Source: UBA8337 sp965221415 | GTDB lineage: Bacteria > Pseudomonadota > Alphaproteobacteria > RS24 | Direction of reading: 5' to 3' | Length of the DNA: 64,000 nt | NCBI GenBank assembly: GCA_965221415.1 | Contig: OZ244887.1 | Location: 1,426,001 to 1,490,000 of the forward strand | Made by a program: the position numbers and the translations under genes | Shown: piece after piece, positions 44,322 through 52,466 of the stretch | Layout: each line of letters begins with the position of its first letter | Position numbering within the stretch: the stretch's first letter is position 1 | Notes under the pieces: model-generated | What the model was told of the DNA's origin: nothing | What the model saw: the letters and a program-made list of their open reading frames with translations, nothing else | The model's database searches: none

Positions 44322-47300
44322 CTAACCTAATGTTTTAATTGAATCTTTTTCTTCATCTGTGATTTTGTCGCGACCCGTCTCAGCAAATTCTTCTGCCGTT
44401 GCCAAATCAACCGATAAAAGCTGACTGACACCGCGCTCCTGCATGGTCACGCCAAACAATCTATCCATCCGCGCCATGCTCAAGGCGTGGTGGGTAATGA
44501 CCAAAAAGCGCGTGCCCGTTTCGTCAGAAATCTCTTTCACCAGATTGCAAAAACGCTCAACATTGGAATCATCCAACGGCGCGTCGACCTCATCGAGCAC
44601 ACAAATCGGCGACGGATTGGTCAAGAAAACCGCGAAAATCAATGCCATCGCGGTCAGCGCTTGCTCGCCCCCCGACAATAGCGACATCACTTGCGGCTTC
44701 TTGCCCGGCGGATGAACAATAATTTCCAAACCAGCCTCCAACGGGTCGTCGCTTTCGGTCAGCGTCAAATTCGCCGTGCCGCCGCCAAATAATTGCGTGA
44801 ACAAACGCTCGAAATGCCCGTTCACCGTTTCAAAAGCCGCCAATAAACGCTGGCGACCTTCGCGGTTTAATTGGCCGATGCCATGGCGCAACTTATTGAT
44901 GGCCGTGGATAATTCTTCGTGCTCAGCCGTCATCGCGGTGATTTGCGTCTGGATTTCTTCAGCCTCTTCCTCGGCACGCAGATTCACGCCGCCGAGATTT
45001 TCGCGCTCCCGACGCAATTTATCAAGCTTGCTTTCCATATCCTCGGCTTCGGGAAACGGCATCTCTGGGTCATGCCCCGACACCGCCAAAGCTTTATCTG
45101 GCTCAATGTGCAACGCTTCGCGGGTGCGCTGGCCGGCCTCTTCAAGGCGTAAGCGATTGGCCTCAAGCGTTGCCTCTAACCGTGCTTGCGTTTCGCGCGT
45201 CTGGCCAACAATGGCCTGAATATCACGCGCCTTGGCATCCGCCTCAGCCAATGCGGTTTCCGCCCCCGCCAATTTATCGGCGGCAGTTTGACGCTTGGCC
45301 TCGGCAGTGACAATCAAATCGGCCAACTGGCTGCGCTTCTCGACAAGCGACGCAGGAACGTTTTCATAATTAGCGACTTCTTCCGTGACACTGGTCTGGC
45401 GCGTCACGAGCGCTTCAATCTGGTCATTGGCCGCCGTGCTGCGCTGCGTCCATTGCGTGATGTCCTCGCCAATCCGTTGCAGCCGCAAATCGCGCGCCTC
45501 GCGACGGCTTTTCAACCCATCCAATTCGGCCTGTGCTTGCGCATGCGCCCCACGCGCCGTGTCCATCGCTTCGCGGGCAGCCTCCATCGTCTCCAACAAA
45601 GCTGTCTCAAAACCCGCCGCTTGCAAATCTTCATTGGCCGAGGCTTCAGTTTTTTCTATCTCAGCCAAATCCTCTGCAATGCGCTTAAGGCTTGCTTCCA
45701 AAGCGGTCAGCTTGGCGTTTTGCGTGGCAACGGCAGCTTCCGCTTCCGCCAAAAGTTTTTGCGCCTCGGCACTGGCAGATTGCCTCTCTTGCGCTACTTG
45801 ACGCGCTTCATCTTGGCGCGTACTGGCTTGCTCCGCCGCTTCGCGTGTCGCCTCAAGCGTCGCTTTCGTCGTCTCGGCGATTCTTTCAGCGGCGCGAATC
45901 TCACCCACCAAATCATCCAGACGATTGCGCTGTGCCAGACGCGTCGCCGCCGCGCTCGGCGCATCCGCCGCCGCGCAATAGCCATCCCAACGCCATAAAT
46001 CACCCTCTTTAGAAACCAGTTTCTGCCCCGGCAGTAAATCAGCCTGCAAAGCTTCGCCCTGCTGTTGCGTCACCAGACCGACTTGCGACAAAGCCCGCGT
46101 CAACAGTGCCGACCCCGCCACATAAGCCGACAGAGCCTCAACGCCATTTGGCAGTTTTTGCGCCACCCCTTCCGCGCCAAGACCATTCCAAAATGCGGGC
46201 GCCGCAGCATCAGGCGATGCATCTAGCGCATCGCCCAAAGTCGCGCCCAATGCGGTTTCATACCCCGGCGTCACCGTCACATCATCGACCACGGCGGGAT
46301 AAGCCGCCCCGTCAGTTTTTGCAAAAAGCCGCGCCAAGGCATCGCGCTCGCCCACCAAACGCTCCAGCGCACCACGCGCTTCTCGCGCAGGCTCGCCCGC
46401 CGCCGCATGCGCTTCACGCGCTGTCCGATAAGCCGCCTCAGCGACGCTCACCGCTTGTTGCGCGGCGGCTTCTTTGGTTTGCAAATCTTCGCACTCGCCG
46501 CGCCGTGCGATGACATCAAAATCGGCCGCAATAGCATGTTGAATACCGGCCTTGGTATTTTCCGCTTGGGCGCGTTCGGCTTGCAATTTCTCGCGCCGAT
46601 TTTGATTGTTCTCCACCGCCTCTTCGAGGGCTTGTTTGCGCGCGCGAAACTCAGCCGCGCCTTGCCCCGCTTCGTCATAAGCTTTCTCGCAAATCGCCAA
46701 CTCACCCGCCGCCATTTCCAAACGCTGCGCCGCGTCGCGCTCGGCTTGCGATTCATCATCAGAAATCGAGGCGCGCATTTCCGTCTCTTCATCCGCCAAG
46801 CGTTGTAATTGCTGCTGCGCATCGTCCAATGTCTGACGCTCACGCGCCATATCTTGCGCAATCGTTTCGATTTGCTGCTGCAACCGCGCCACCATCTGAC
46901 TGGCGCGAGTCGCTTCGGCTTCCAGACTTTCTTGCTCCAACGTCAAACGGCGCAATCCCGCGGCGGCGGCTATTTCATCTTCGCGCAAATCAGGCAAAGC
47001 CGCCTGTGCATTGGTTTGCGCCGTGGTCGCCGCTGCCGATTCTATACCCGATTGTGACACAGCTTTGCGCGCATCGAGCAGCAGCGTTTCGCTTTCCTCA
47101 ACCATATCGAGCGCTTGTTGCCACCGCAGATGCAATGCCAGAGCTTCGACTTCACGAATCTGGCCAGAAATATTTTTATAGCGACTGGCTTGGCGCGCTT
47201 GGCGTTTCAGCTGACGCAATTGCGTCTCAAGATTGCTGATGGTTTCGCCCAATTTCTCCAGATTGCTTTCTGCGCCGCGCAGACGTAACTCGGCCTCGTG

Positions 47301-47831
47301 GCGGCGCGAATGCAAGCCTGAGATACCCGCTGCTTCTTCCAAAATGCGGCGGCGCGCTTCTGGCTTAGAATTGATAATCTCGCCAATTTGTCCCTGCTTC
47401 ACCAGTGAATTAGAGCGCGCGCCCGTTGAGGCATCGGCGAACATCAGCTGCACATCGCGCGCGCGGACATCGCGACCATTGATACGATAGGCCGAGCCAG
47501 CATCGCGTTCGATGCGGCGCGTGACCTCCAGCGCGTCCGAGTCATTATATTCGGGCGTTGCTTGGCGCGCCGAATTATCCAGCATCAAAGCGACCTCGGC
47601 ATAATTGCGCGACGGGCGGGTATTCGTGCCAGAGAAAATCACGTCCTCCATGCCCGAGCCGCGCATCGACTTATACGATGTCTCGCCCATCACCCACCGC
47701 AAAGCCTCCAGCAGATTGGATTTGCCGCAGCCATTGGGCCCGACAATGCCCGTCATCCCTGGCAAAATGTCGAGGTCGACAGGGTCGATAAAAGATTTAA
47801 AGCCAGAGAGGCGAAGGCGGTCAAATTTCAT
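44322..47831 (-). CDS. smc: Chromosome segregation protein SMC
   Basis: An 1169-aa SMC ATPase. Walker A GPNGCGKSN at residues 31-39, then a long coiled coil, a hinge region about residues 490-620 (GYETALGATLGDAL onward), return coiled coil, signature LSGGEQALTAMAL and Walker B ICVLDEVDAPLDDSN near the C-terminus. It condenses and segregates the chromosome with ScpAB. The hinge looks short on conserved Gly motifs by eye, which I have seen in alphaproteobacterial SMCs. The operon order dciA-dsbA-smc fits this class. Confidence 0.96.
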   Translation of the reverse strand: MKFDRLRLSGFKSFIDPVDLDILPGMTGIVGPNGCGKSNLLEALRWVMGETSYKSMRGSGMEDVIFSGTNTRPSRNYAEVALMLDNSARQATPEYNDSDALEVTRRIERDAGSAYRINGRDVRARDVQLMFADASTGARSNSLVKQGQIGEIINSKPEARRRILEEAAGISGLHSRRHEAELRLRGAESNLEKLGETISNLETQLRQLKRQARQASRYKNISGQIREVEALALHLRWQQALDMVEESETLLLDARKAVSQSGIESAAATTAQTNAQAALPDLREDEIAAAAGLRRLTLEQESLEAEATRASQMVARLQQQIETIAQDMARERQTLDDAQQQLQRLADEETEMRASISDDESQAERDAAQRLEMAAGELAICEKAYDEAGQGAAEFRARKQALEEAVENNQNRREKLQAERAQAENTKAGIQHAIAADFDVIARRGECEDLQTKEAAAQQAVSVAEAAYRTAREAHAAAGEPAREARGALERLVGERDALARLFAKTDGAAYPAVVDDVTVTPGYETALGATLGDALDASPDAAAPAFWNGLGAEGVAQKLPNGVEALSAYVAGSALLTRALSQVGLVTQQQGEALQADLLPGQKLVSKEGDLWRWDGYCAAADAPSAAATRLAQRNRLDDLVGEIRAAERIAETTKATLEATREAAEQASTRQDEARQVAQERQSASAEAQKLLAEAEAAVATQNAKLTALEASLKRIAEDLAEIEKTEASANEDLQAAGFETALLETMEAAREAMDTARGAHAQAQAELDGLKSRREARDLRLQRIGEDITQWTQRSTAANDQIEALVTRQTSVTEEVANYENVPASLVEKRSQLADLIVTAEAKRQTAADKLAGAETALAEADAKARDIQAIVGQTRETQARLEATLEANRLRLEEAGQRTREALHIEPDKALAVSGHDPEMPFPEAEDMESKLDKLRRERENLGGVNLRAEEEAEEIQTQITAMTAEHEELSTAINKLRHGIGQLNREGRQRLLAAFETVNGHFERLFTQLFGGGTANLTLTESDDPLEAGLEIIVHPPGKKPQVMSLLSGGEQALTAMALIFAVFLTNPSPICVLDEVDAPLDDSNVERFCNLVKEISDETGTRFLVITHHALSMARMDRLFGVTMQERGVSQLLSVDLATAEEFAETGRDKITDEEKDSIKTLG

Positions 47832-47857
47832 CAGTCTATTTTCCTCAATCTATCTTC

Positions 47858-48556
47858 CTATGGCAGCATCGGTTTGATAATTTTTTCAAAGTTCTTAAGC
47901 GGCAGATTGCCTTCGAGCTTCGTCCCATTGATAAAAAACGTCGGCGTCGAACTCACGCCGAGTTGCTCTGCCGCCGCCGATTGCATCGCACGGATGCCTT
48001 CCAATCTGGTGCGGTCTCTTAGGCAGACCACAAAATCGGCTTCCGACAATCCCGCTTGGCGCGCATATCCTTGCAACGCGTCCATCGGGTCTTTGCTTTG
48101 CAGCCATGTGGCTTGGCGGAGAAACAAGCTATCGAGAAAATGAACCCGCGCGTTCGGCGTGACACATTGCGCCAGCATCGCACCCGCCGTGCCATATTCA
48201 TTAAGCGGAAAAGGACGGAAGTAGATTTTCATCAACCCCGTATCAACATATTTCTCTTTTAATGTGGGCAGCGTTCCGCGATGAAAATCGCCGCAATGCC
48301 CACAAGTCAGCGCACCATACTCAATCATGGTAATCGGCGCATCCGCCGCGCCAAGAACAATCTCGCCCAAAGGATTGGGAGTCTCAAGCGGGTCAGAATT
48401 ACCACTTGCAAGTGCCGCCACAGCTTGAGCGGTCGGCGAGGCATCATTTTCAACGATTTGTGCCGTGTCGTCCAGACGCGGCTGCAATATCGCTACAAGT
48501 CCCCCAATAGCGATGAGAGCTGCGATAGCTACGATGATTTTATTTTGTTGCGACAC
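47858..48556 (-). CDS. DsbA-family thioredoxin-fold protein
   Basis: A 232-aa protein with an N-terminal membrane anchor or signal (KIIVAIAALIAIGGLVAIL) and a DsbA/Com1-like domain: TMIEYGALTCGHCGDFHRGTLPTLKEKYV with redox CGHC near residue 85, and GVSSTPTFFINGTKLEG with the cis-Pro. It probably oxidises or handles thiols in the periplasm. It lies 26 nt upstream of smc in the same direction. Confidence 0.9.
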   Translation of the reverse strand: MSQQNKIIVAIAALIAIGGLVAILQPRLDDTAQIVENDASPTAQAVAALASGNSDPLETPNPLGEIVLGAADAPITMIEYGALTCGHCGDFHRGTLPTLKEKYVDTGLMKIYFRPFPLNEYGTAGAMLAQCVTPNARVHFLDSLFLRQATWLQSKDPMDALQGYARQAGLSEADFVVCLRDRTRLEGIRAMQSAAAEQLGVSSTPTFFINGTKLEGNLPLKNFEKIIKPMLP

Positions 48557-48566
48557 ATAAACTCCC

Positions 48567-48638
48567 GAATCAAATAGGTGCGTTGATTATACCTTTACTC
48601 AAGTGATTCTGCCGTTTTAATCGTACCCTTGTGGAAAA
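48567..48638 (-). promoter_or_regulatory. Predicted dsbA-smc promoter with two GANTC sites
   Basis: A perfect TATAAT (minus strand, 48591-48586) lies 30 bp before the dsbA ATG; the -35 is weak. GANTC sites flank it: 48605-48609 near the -35 and 48567-48571 in the leader. A sequence one base off a DnaA box (TTTTCCACA, minus strand 48638-48630) lies just upstream. The region separates the dciA-like stop from dsbA. Confidence 0.5.
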
Positions 48639-48639
48639 C

Positions 48640-49170
48640 TTATTTCTGGCTGTTGCGGCGTTCCACCCGCGCCCCCAAACGCGCCAATGCATGTTTCAGA
48701 CGGCTATTTTGAAAACCGTCCAAACTATCTTCCGCCGCCGCCACTTCTGCGTCACTAAGCGGCGTTTCGCGTGCCTGTTGCGCTTTCAGATAATCCAATG
48801 GCAACGGCCCCTGAATAATATTAAGCCGCGCCATCGCACCCGCCCCATAATGCTGATTGATACGCTCAAGAATAAGCGGTGCCATATGCTGCACTTCGAG
48901 TGCCATAGCACCCTCCACACGCACGGTCAGCACCGCGCCCTCTTCTGTGCCTCTGCCATTGCGCGAAATCCGCTCGGGGCAAGAAAGCGCGGCTAATTGC
49001 GCACCGACAATCATCGGCCAATGCGCCAAAATATCTATCTCGCGAAAGCCACGCTTTTTTAACGTCGGCGCAACAATCCGCCCCAACACCGTCCCCACCA
49101 TGCGCCCTTGAAACCCTCGTGCGGGCTTGGTCTGGGGTATCTCGCGTAAATAATCTAAAAGCTTGGCGAT
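48640..49170 (-). CDS. DciA-like DUF721 protein, probable ATC start
   Basis: A DUF721 protein; DciA members help load the replicative helicase where DnaC is absent. The core KRGFREIDILAHWPMIVGAQLAALSCPERI is diagnostic. The first ATG is at 49101 (153 aa), but the frame stays open to 49195 and encodes AKLLDYLREIPQTKPARGFQGRMV, whose RG..GR..G run resembles the family's N-terminus. No ATG, GTG or TTG occurs there; an ATC at 49170 has GAGGAG 6 nt upstream and would give 176 aa. Start is therefore uncertain between 49170 and 49101. Divergent from mutY, upstream of dsbA-smc. Confidence 0.75.
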   Translation of the reverse strand: MAKLLDYLREIPQTKPARGFQGRMVGTVLGRIVAPTLKKRGFREIDILAHWPMIVGAQLAALSCPERISRNGRGTEEGAVLTVRVEGAMALEVQHMAPLILERINQHYGAGAMARLNIIQGPLPLDYLKAQQARETPLSDAEVAAAEDSLDGFQNSRLKHALARLGARVERRNSQK

Positions 49171-49209
49171 GACTTGCTCCTCTGCGTATTTGCGTTAGCA
49201 TAGCACGAT

Positions 49210-50280
49210 ATGTCTAAGCTCGCGACCCATACTGCTGACACACTCCTTGACTGGTATGACAAACATGCCCGCACATTAGTATGGCGCATACCGCCGCACC
49301 GAACCAAGCAAGGCCAACGGCCTGAGCCGTATCACGTTTGGCTGTCCGAGATTATGCTGCAGCAAACCACCGTCACAACGGTCAAACCTTATTTCGAAAA
49401 ATTTCTCGCATTGTTTCCGAGCATCACCGATTTAGCCGCCGCGCCCGACGAACAAGTCATGGCCGCATGGGCAGGCCTCGGCTATTACAGCCGCGCCCGT
49501 AATTTGGTGAAATGCGCCCGCGCCATTGTCGAACACCATGACGGGGTGTTTCCCGATACACAAGACGCGCTTATCGCCTTGCCCGGCATTGGCCCTTATA
49601 CATCCGCCGCCATCGCCGCCATCGCCTTTAATCAACCCGCCGCCCCCGTGGATGGCAATATCGAGCGCGTTTTGGCACGCCTCTATGCGATGACCACGCC
49701 TCTGCCTGCACTCAAAGCCGAAGTGGAAAAGAAAAACGCCGCCCTCGTGCCAATCAAGCGACCGGGAGACTTCGCGCAAGCCATGATGGATCTCGGCGCA
49801 AGCCTTTGCACCCCCAAGCGTCCGAATTGCTTGCTCTGCCCATGGCGCGATATATGCGCCGCCCATGCCAAAGGCATCGAAGAGCAATTACCCAAACGCC
49901 CGCCTAAGAAACCCAAACCCGAACGCCTCGGCACGGTGTTTTGGCTCGAAAACGCACGCGGCGAAGTGCTGATGGCACGCCGTGCAAATAAGGGACTGCT
50001 CGGCGGCATGTTGGTGTTTCCATCCATCGGTTGGGATGCGCCCAATGATTCAAAATTGCCCGATATTTTGCCGCCCGCCACGCAGCAAAAATGGCAACCC
50101 CTTGCTGGCGAAGTCGTGCATGTGTTCACGCATTTTCGCCTCACCTTAAAAGTCCACGCCCAAACCGCCCCCAAAAATTGGCGCAAACCAAAAGGCTTTC
50201 AATGGGTACACCCGCGCGATTTCTCTGCCGAAGCCCTGCCAAGCGTGATGCGCAAAATAGCCAAGCACACTCTCTTGTAA
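49210..50280 (+). CDS. mutY: A/G-specific adenine glycosylase
   Basis: A 356-aa repair enzyme removing adenine opposite 8-oxoguanine. Helix-hairpin-helix and catalytic residues: WLSEIMLQQTTVTTV (catalytic Glu), LPGIGPYTSAAIAAIAF, and VDGNIERVLARL (catalytic Asp). The [4Fe-4S] cysteines CTPKRPNCLLCPWRDIC fit the C-x6-C-x2-C-x5-C pattern. A C-terminal Nudix-like domain with HVFTHFRLTL recognises 8-oxoG. Divergent from dciA, a common alphaproteobacterial pairing. Confidence 0.96.
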   Translation: MSKLATHTADTLLDWYDKHARTLVWRIPPHRTKQGQRPEPYHVWLSEIMLQQTTVTTVKPYFEKFLALFPSITDLAAAPDEQVMAAWAGLGYYSRARNLVKCARAIVEHHDGVFPDTQDALIALPGIGPYTSAAIAAIAFNQPAAPVDGNIERVLARLYAMTTPLPALKAEVEKKNAALVPIKRPGDFAQAMMDLGASLCTPKRPNCLLCPWRDICAAHAKGIEEQLPKRPPKKPKPERLGTVFWLENARGEVLMARRANKGLLGGMLVFPSIGWDAPNDSKLPDILPPATQQKWQPLAGEVVHVFTHFRLTLKVHAQTAPKNWRKPKGFQWVHPRDFSAEALPSVMRKIAKHTLL

Positions 50281-50281
50281 G

Positions 50282-50330
50282 TTGACCTCATATCCGCACA
50301 GCGTTAGGCTTGTTAGGTCACACGCGTAAC
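50282..50330 (+). promoter_or_regulatory. Predicted promoter of the small membrane protein gene
   Basis: TTGACC (50282-50287) directly after the mutY stop, 17-bp spacer and TAGGCT (50305-50310). The leader to the ATG at 50353 is about 35 nt and ends in an A-rich stretch with AAAAAAGGGG as ribosome site. The -10 is moderate only. Confidence 0.4.
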
Positions 50331-50352
50331 AAAAAGAAAAAAGGGGAAAACA

Positions 50353-50652
50353 ATGCTTTTACGCCTCATCATTATCATCCTTATCGTCGCAGGCGTTTAC
50401 GCCTTCATTACGAAGGATCAGTCATCCGATGACAGCAATGCAACCACCATCGCGCCAGTCTCTCAAGACACGATGCCAAAAATGAGCGCCGCAGAAGAAA
50501 CCAGCCAATTGGTGGCCGAGCTGAAAGTAATTCCAGCCAGCGAATATGCCGTGAATAAAATGAAGTATGAGCGCCTATTGGAACTCAATCCGGGCAATGA
50601 GCGCTATATCCGAAAAGTCGCGCATTACGCGCAAAAAATGGCCGAGAACTAG
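50353..50652 (+). CDS. Small single-pass membrane protein of unknown function
   Basis: A 99-aa protein with one N-terminal hydrophobic helix (LLRLIIIILIVAGVYAFI) and a polar C-terminal part (residues 22-99) that would lie in the periplasm or, if the helix is an anchor the other way, the cytoplasm. A Ser/Thr/Asp-rich linker follows the helix, then a helical region with LVAELKVIPASEYAVNKMKYERLLELNPGNERY, reminiscent of a single TPR-like hairpin. No family recognised. Good ribosome site and own promoter support it as real. Ends 4 nt before convergent ccrM. Confidence 0.75.
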   Translation: MLLRLIIIILIVAGVYAFITKDQSSDDSNATTIAPVSQDTMPKMSAAEETSQLVAELKVIPASEYAVNKMKYERLLELNPGNERYIRKVAHYAQKMAEN

Positions 50653-50656
50653 AGGC

Positions 50657-51760
50657 TTACATATCGTCGCGTATTTTTTGGCGTAAATTGTCAATCGGAA
50701 CCAACTTATTGCCATCTTTATAGTGCCAATACGTCCACCCGTTGCAACTCGGTGCGCCTTGCGCCGCCGCTCCCATTTTATGGATGCTGCCCGATGGCGC
50801 GTTTTTCTCTTGGCCGAGCTTAACCGACCCATCGGCGCGCACTTTGGCTTTAATTTTGCGCGCAGGCCCAAATAATTGCATGCCCGGTTTCACCAAGCCC
50901 CGTTCAACCAATGTGCCAAAAGCAACACGTGGCTGCGTTTTGGCACTCTGCGTCAGCTCAAGCTCGGCATTATCCAATTTTTCAATACGACCAATGCGCT
51001 GCATCGCGGCCTCGGCATAGCGCGCTTCGGCCTCAATACCAATAAAATGGCGACCTAATTTCTTCGCCACAGCACCGGTCGTGCCCGTGCCGAAAAACGG
51101 GTCGAGCACCACATCATCAACCTGCGTCGACGCCAATAGCACACGATATAACAAGCTCTCTGGCTTTTGCGTCGGGTGCAGCTTGCCGCCTTCATCCAGC
51201 TTCAACCGTTCGCCGCCATTGCAAATCGGCAATGTCCAATCAGACCGCATTTGCACATCATCATTCAGCGTTTTCATCGCCTGATAATTAAACGTATAGC
51301 CAGTCGCATTTTCATCCGGTGCCGCCCAAATCAGCGTTTCGTGCGCATTGGTAAAACGCGTCCCGCGAAAATTCGGCATCGGATTGGTTTTGCGCCAAAT
51401 AATATCGTTCAAAATCCAGTAGCCCAAATCTTGCAACGCCGTCCCCACACGAAAAATATTGTGATAAGACCCAATCACCCAAAGCGTGCCCGTCGGCTTC
51501 AACACGCGCTGCGCTTCGCCAAGCCACGCACGGGTAAACGCATCATAAGCCGCAAAACTATCAAACTTATCCCACGCATCAGACACCGCATCGACCTTCG
51601 TTTGGTCAGGACGGTGCAACTCATTCTTCAACTGTAAATTATACGGCGGGTCGGCAAACACCACATCGATGCTGCTATCGGGCAATTCAGCCAAACGCGC
51701 GAGGCAATCGCCTTGTAAAATCTGGTTCAGCGGTAAATCCATGCCGCCACCATGATTCAT
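50657..51760 (-). CDS. ccrM: Cell-cycle DNA adenine methyltransferase CcrM (GANTC)
   Basis: A 367-aa beta-class N6-adenine methyltransferase. Catalytic DPPY at residues 37-40 (VFADPPYNLQL), then target recognition region, and the SAM motif DPFFGTGTTGAVAKKLGR. The C-terminal domain (about 265-367) with FGTLVERGLVKPGMQL and SCNGWTYWHY is specific to CcrM, which methylates GANTC after replication and controls cell-cycle promoters. The ATG at 51760 has AAGGG upstream; MDLPLN 18 nt later is possible. rnhB lies upstream on the same strand. Its leader holds two DnaA boxes and a GANTC. Confidence 0.96.
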   Translation of the reverse strand: MNHGGGMDLPLNQILQGDCLARLAELPDSSIDVVFADPPYNLQLKNELHRPDQTKVDAVSDAWDKFDSFAAYDAFTRAWLGEAQRVLKPTGTLWVIGSYHNIFRVGTALQDLGYWILNDIIWRKTNPMPNFRGTRFTNAHETLIWAAPDENATGYTFNYQAMKTLNDDVQMRSDWTLPICNGGERLKLDEGGKLHPTQKPESLLYRVLLASTQVDDVVLDPFFGTGTTGAVAKKLGRHFIGIEAEARYAEAAMQRIGRIEKLDNAELELTQSAKTQPRVAFGTLVERGLVKPGMQLFGPARKIKAKVRADGSVKLGQEKNAPSGSIHKMGAAAQGAPSCNGWTYWHYKDGNKLVPIDNLRQKIRDDM

Positions 51761-51786
51761 CGCGCCCTTGCCGTCAATAGGCCAAG

Positions 51787-51851
51787 GATTCCAATGGCTT
51801 ATTTATTTTTAGATTTATCCACAATATTATCCACAAGCACTATATATAGTG
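51787..51851. promoter_or_regulatory. ccrM control region: two DnaA boxes, GANTC site and AT-rich palindrome
   Basis: Between rnhB and ccrM lie a GANTC (51787-51791), two perfect DnaA boxes TTATCCACA on the plus strand (51815-51823 and 51827-51835; 12-bp period) and a perfect 14-bp palindrome CACTATATATAGTG (51838-51851) directly after the rnhB stop. The boxes read TGTGGATAA in the direction of ccrM. DnaA binding here would tie ccrM expression to replication initiation; that consequence is inferred. Confidence 0.7.
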
Positions 51852-51853
51852 GT

Positions 51854-52465
51854 TCAGGACGATTGCGCCGCCATTATCTTGGCAATCGGTGCATAAGAGC
51901 GACGATGATGCGGGCTGACCCCCAAAGCCGACAGCCCCTGCTGATGCGCCTTTGCGCCATAGCCCTTATTCGATGCCCACCCATAGCCGGGAAATTGCCC
52001 ATCCAGTGCCACCATTTGACGGTCACGCGTGACTTTGGCGATAATCGACGCCGCCGCAATGCTCGGCGCGAGGGCATCGCCGCCAATCAGCGCGCTGGCC
52101 TCATACGCCCATGTCGGCAAGCGATTGCCATCAACCAAAACATGACGCGGCACACCAATCTCAGCCACTAACGCATCCACCGCGCGGGTCATCGCCAGAT
52201 GCGTCGCTTGCAAAATATTCAGCGTGTCAATTTCGGCCACGCTCGCCTCGCCGACACCATGCGGCAGGCGCACCAACTCATCAAACAAAGCCTCGCGCCT
52301 TTTGGCCGTTAGCTTTTTGCTGTCATTCACCGCCAGAGCAAAATCTGCGGGCAAGCAAATCGCCGCCGCCGTCACCGGCCCTGCCCAAGGCCCACGCCCT
52401 GCTTCATCGACCCCAAAAACCAAATCGGTTGGCCACCCATGGGCGCGCTCAAACTGCCAATCCAT
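51854..52465 (-). CDS. rnhB: Ribonuclease HII
   Basis: A 203-aa nuclease removing ribonucleotides from DNA:RNA duplexes. The signature FGVDEAGRGPWAGPV (residues 16-30) holds the first Asp-Glu pair; DSKKLTAKRRE follows, and LVDGN, SIIAKVTRDR, and GYGWASNKGYGAKAH complete the family motifs. The ATG at 52465, one base after the gcvPB stop, is chosen; the frame is open far upstream inside gcvPB but without protein-like sequence. Weak ribosome site suggests coupling to gcvPB translation. Confidence 0.95.
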   Translation of the reverse strand: MDWQFERAHGWPTDLVFGVDEAGRGPWAGPVTAAAICLPADFALAVNDSKKLTAKRREALFDELVRLPHGVGEASVAEIDTLNILQATHLAMTRAVDALVAEIGVPRHVLVDGNRLPTWAYEASALIGGDALAPSIAAASIIAKVTRDRQMVALDGQFPGYGWASNKGYGAKAHQQGLSALGVSPHHRRSYAPIAKIMAAQSS

Positions 52466-52466
52466 A

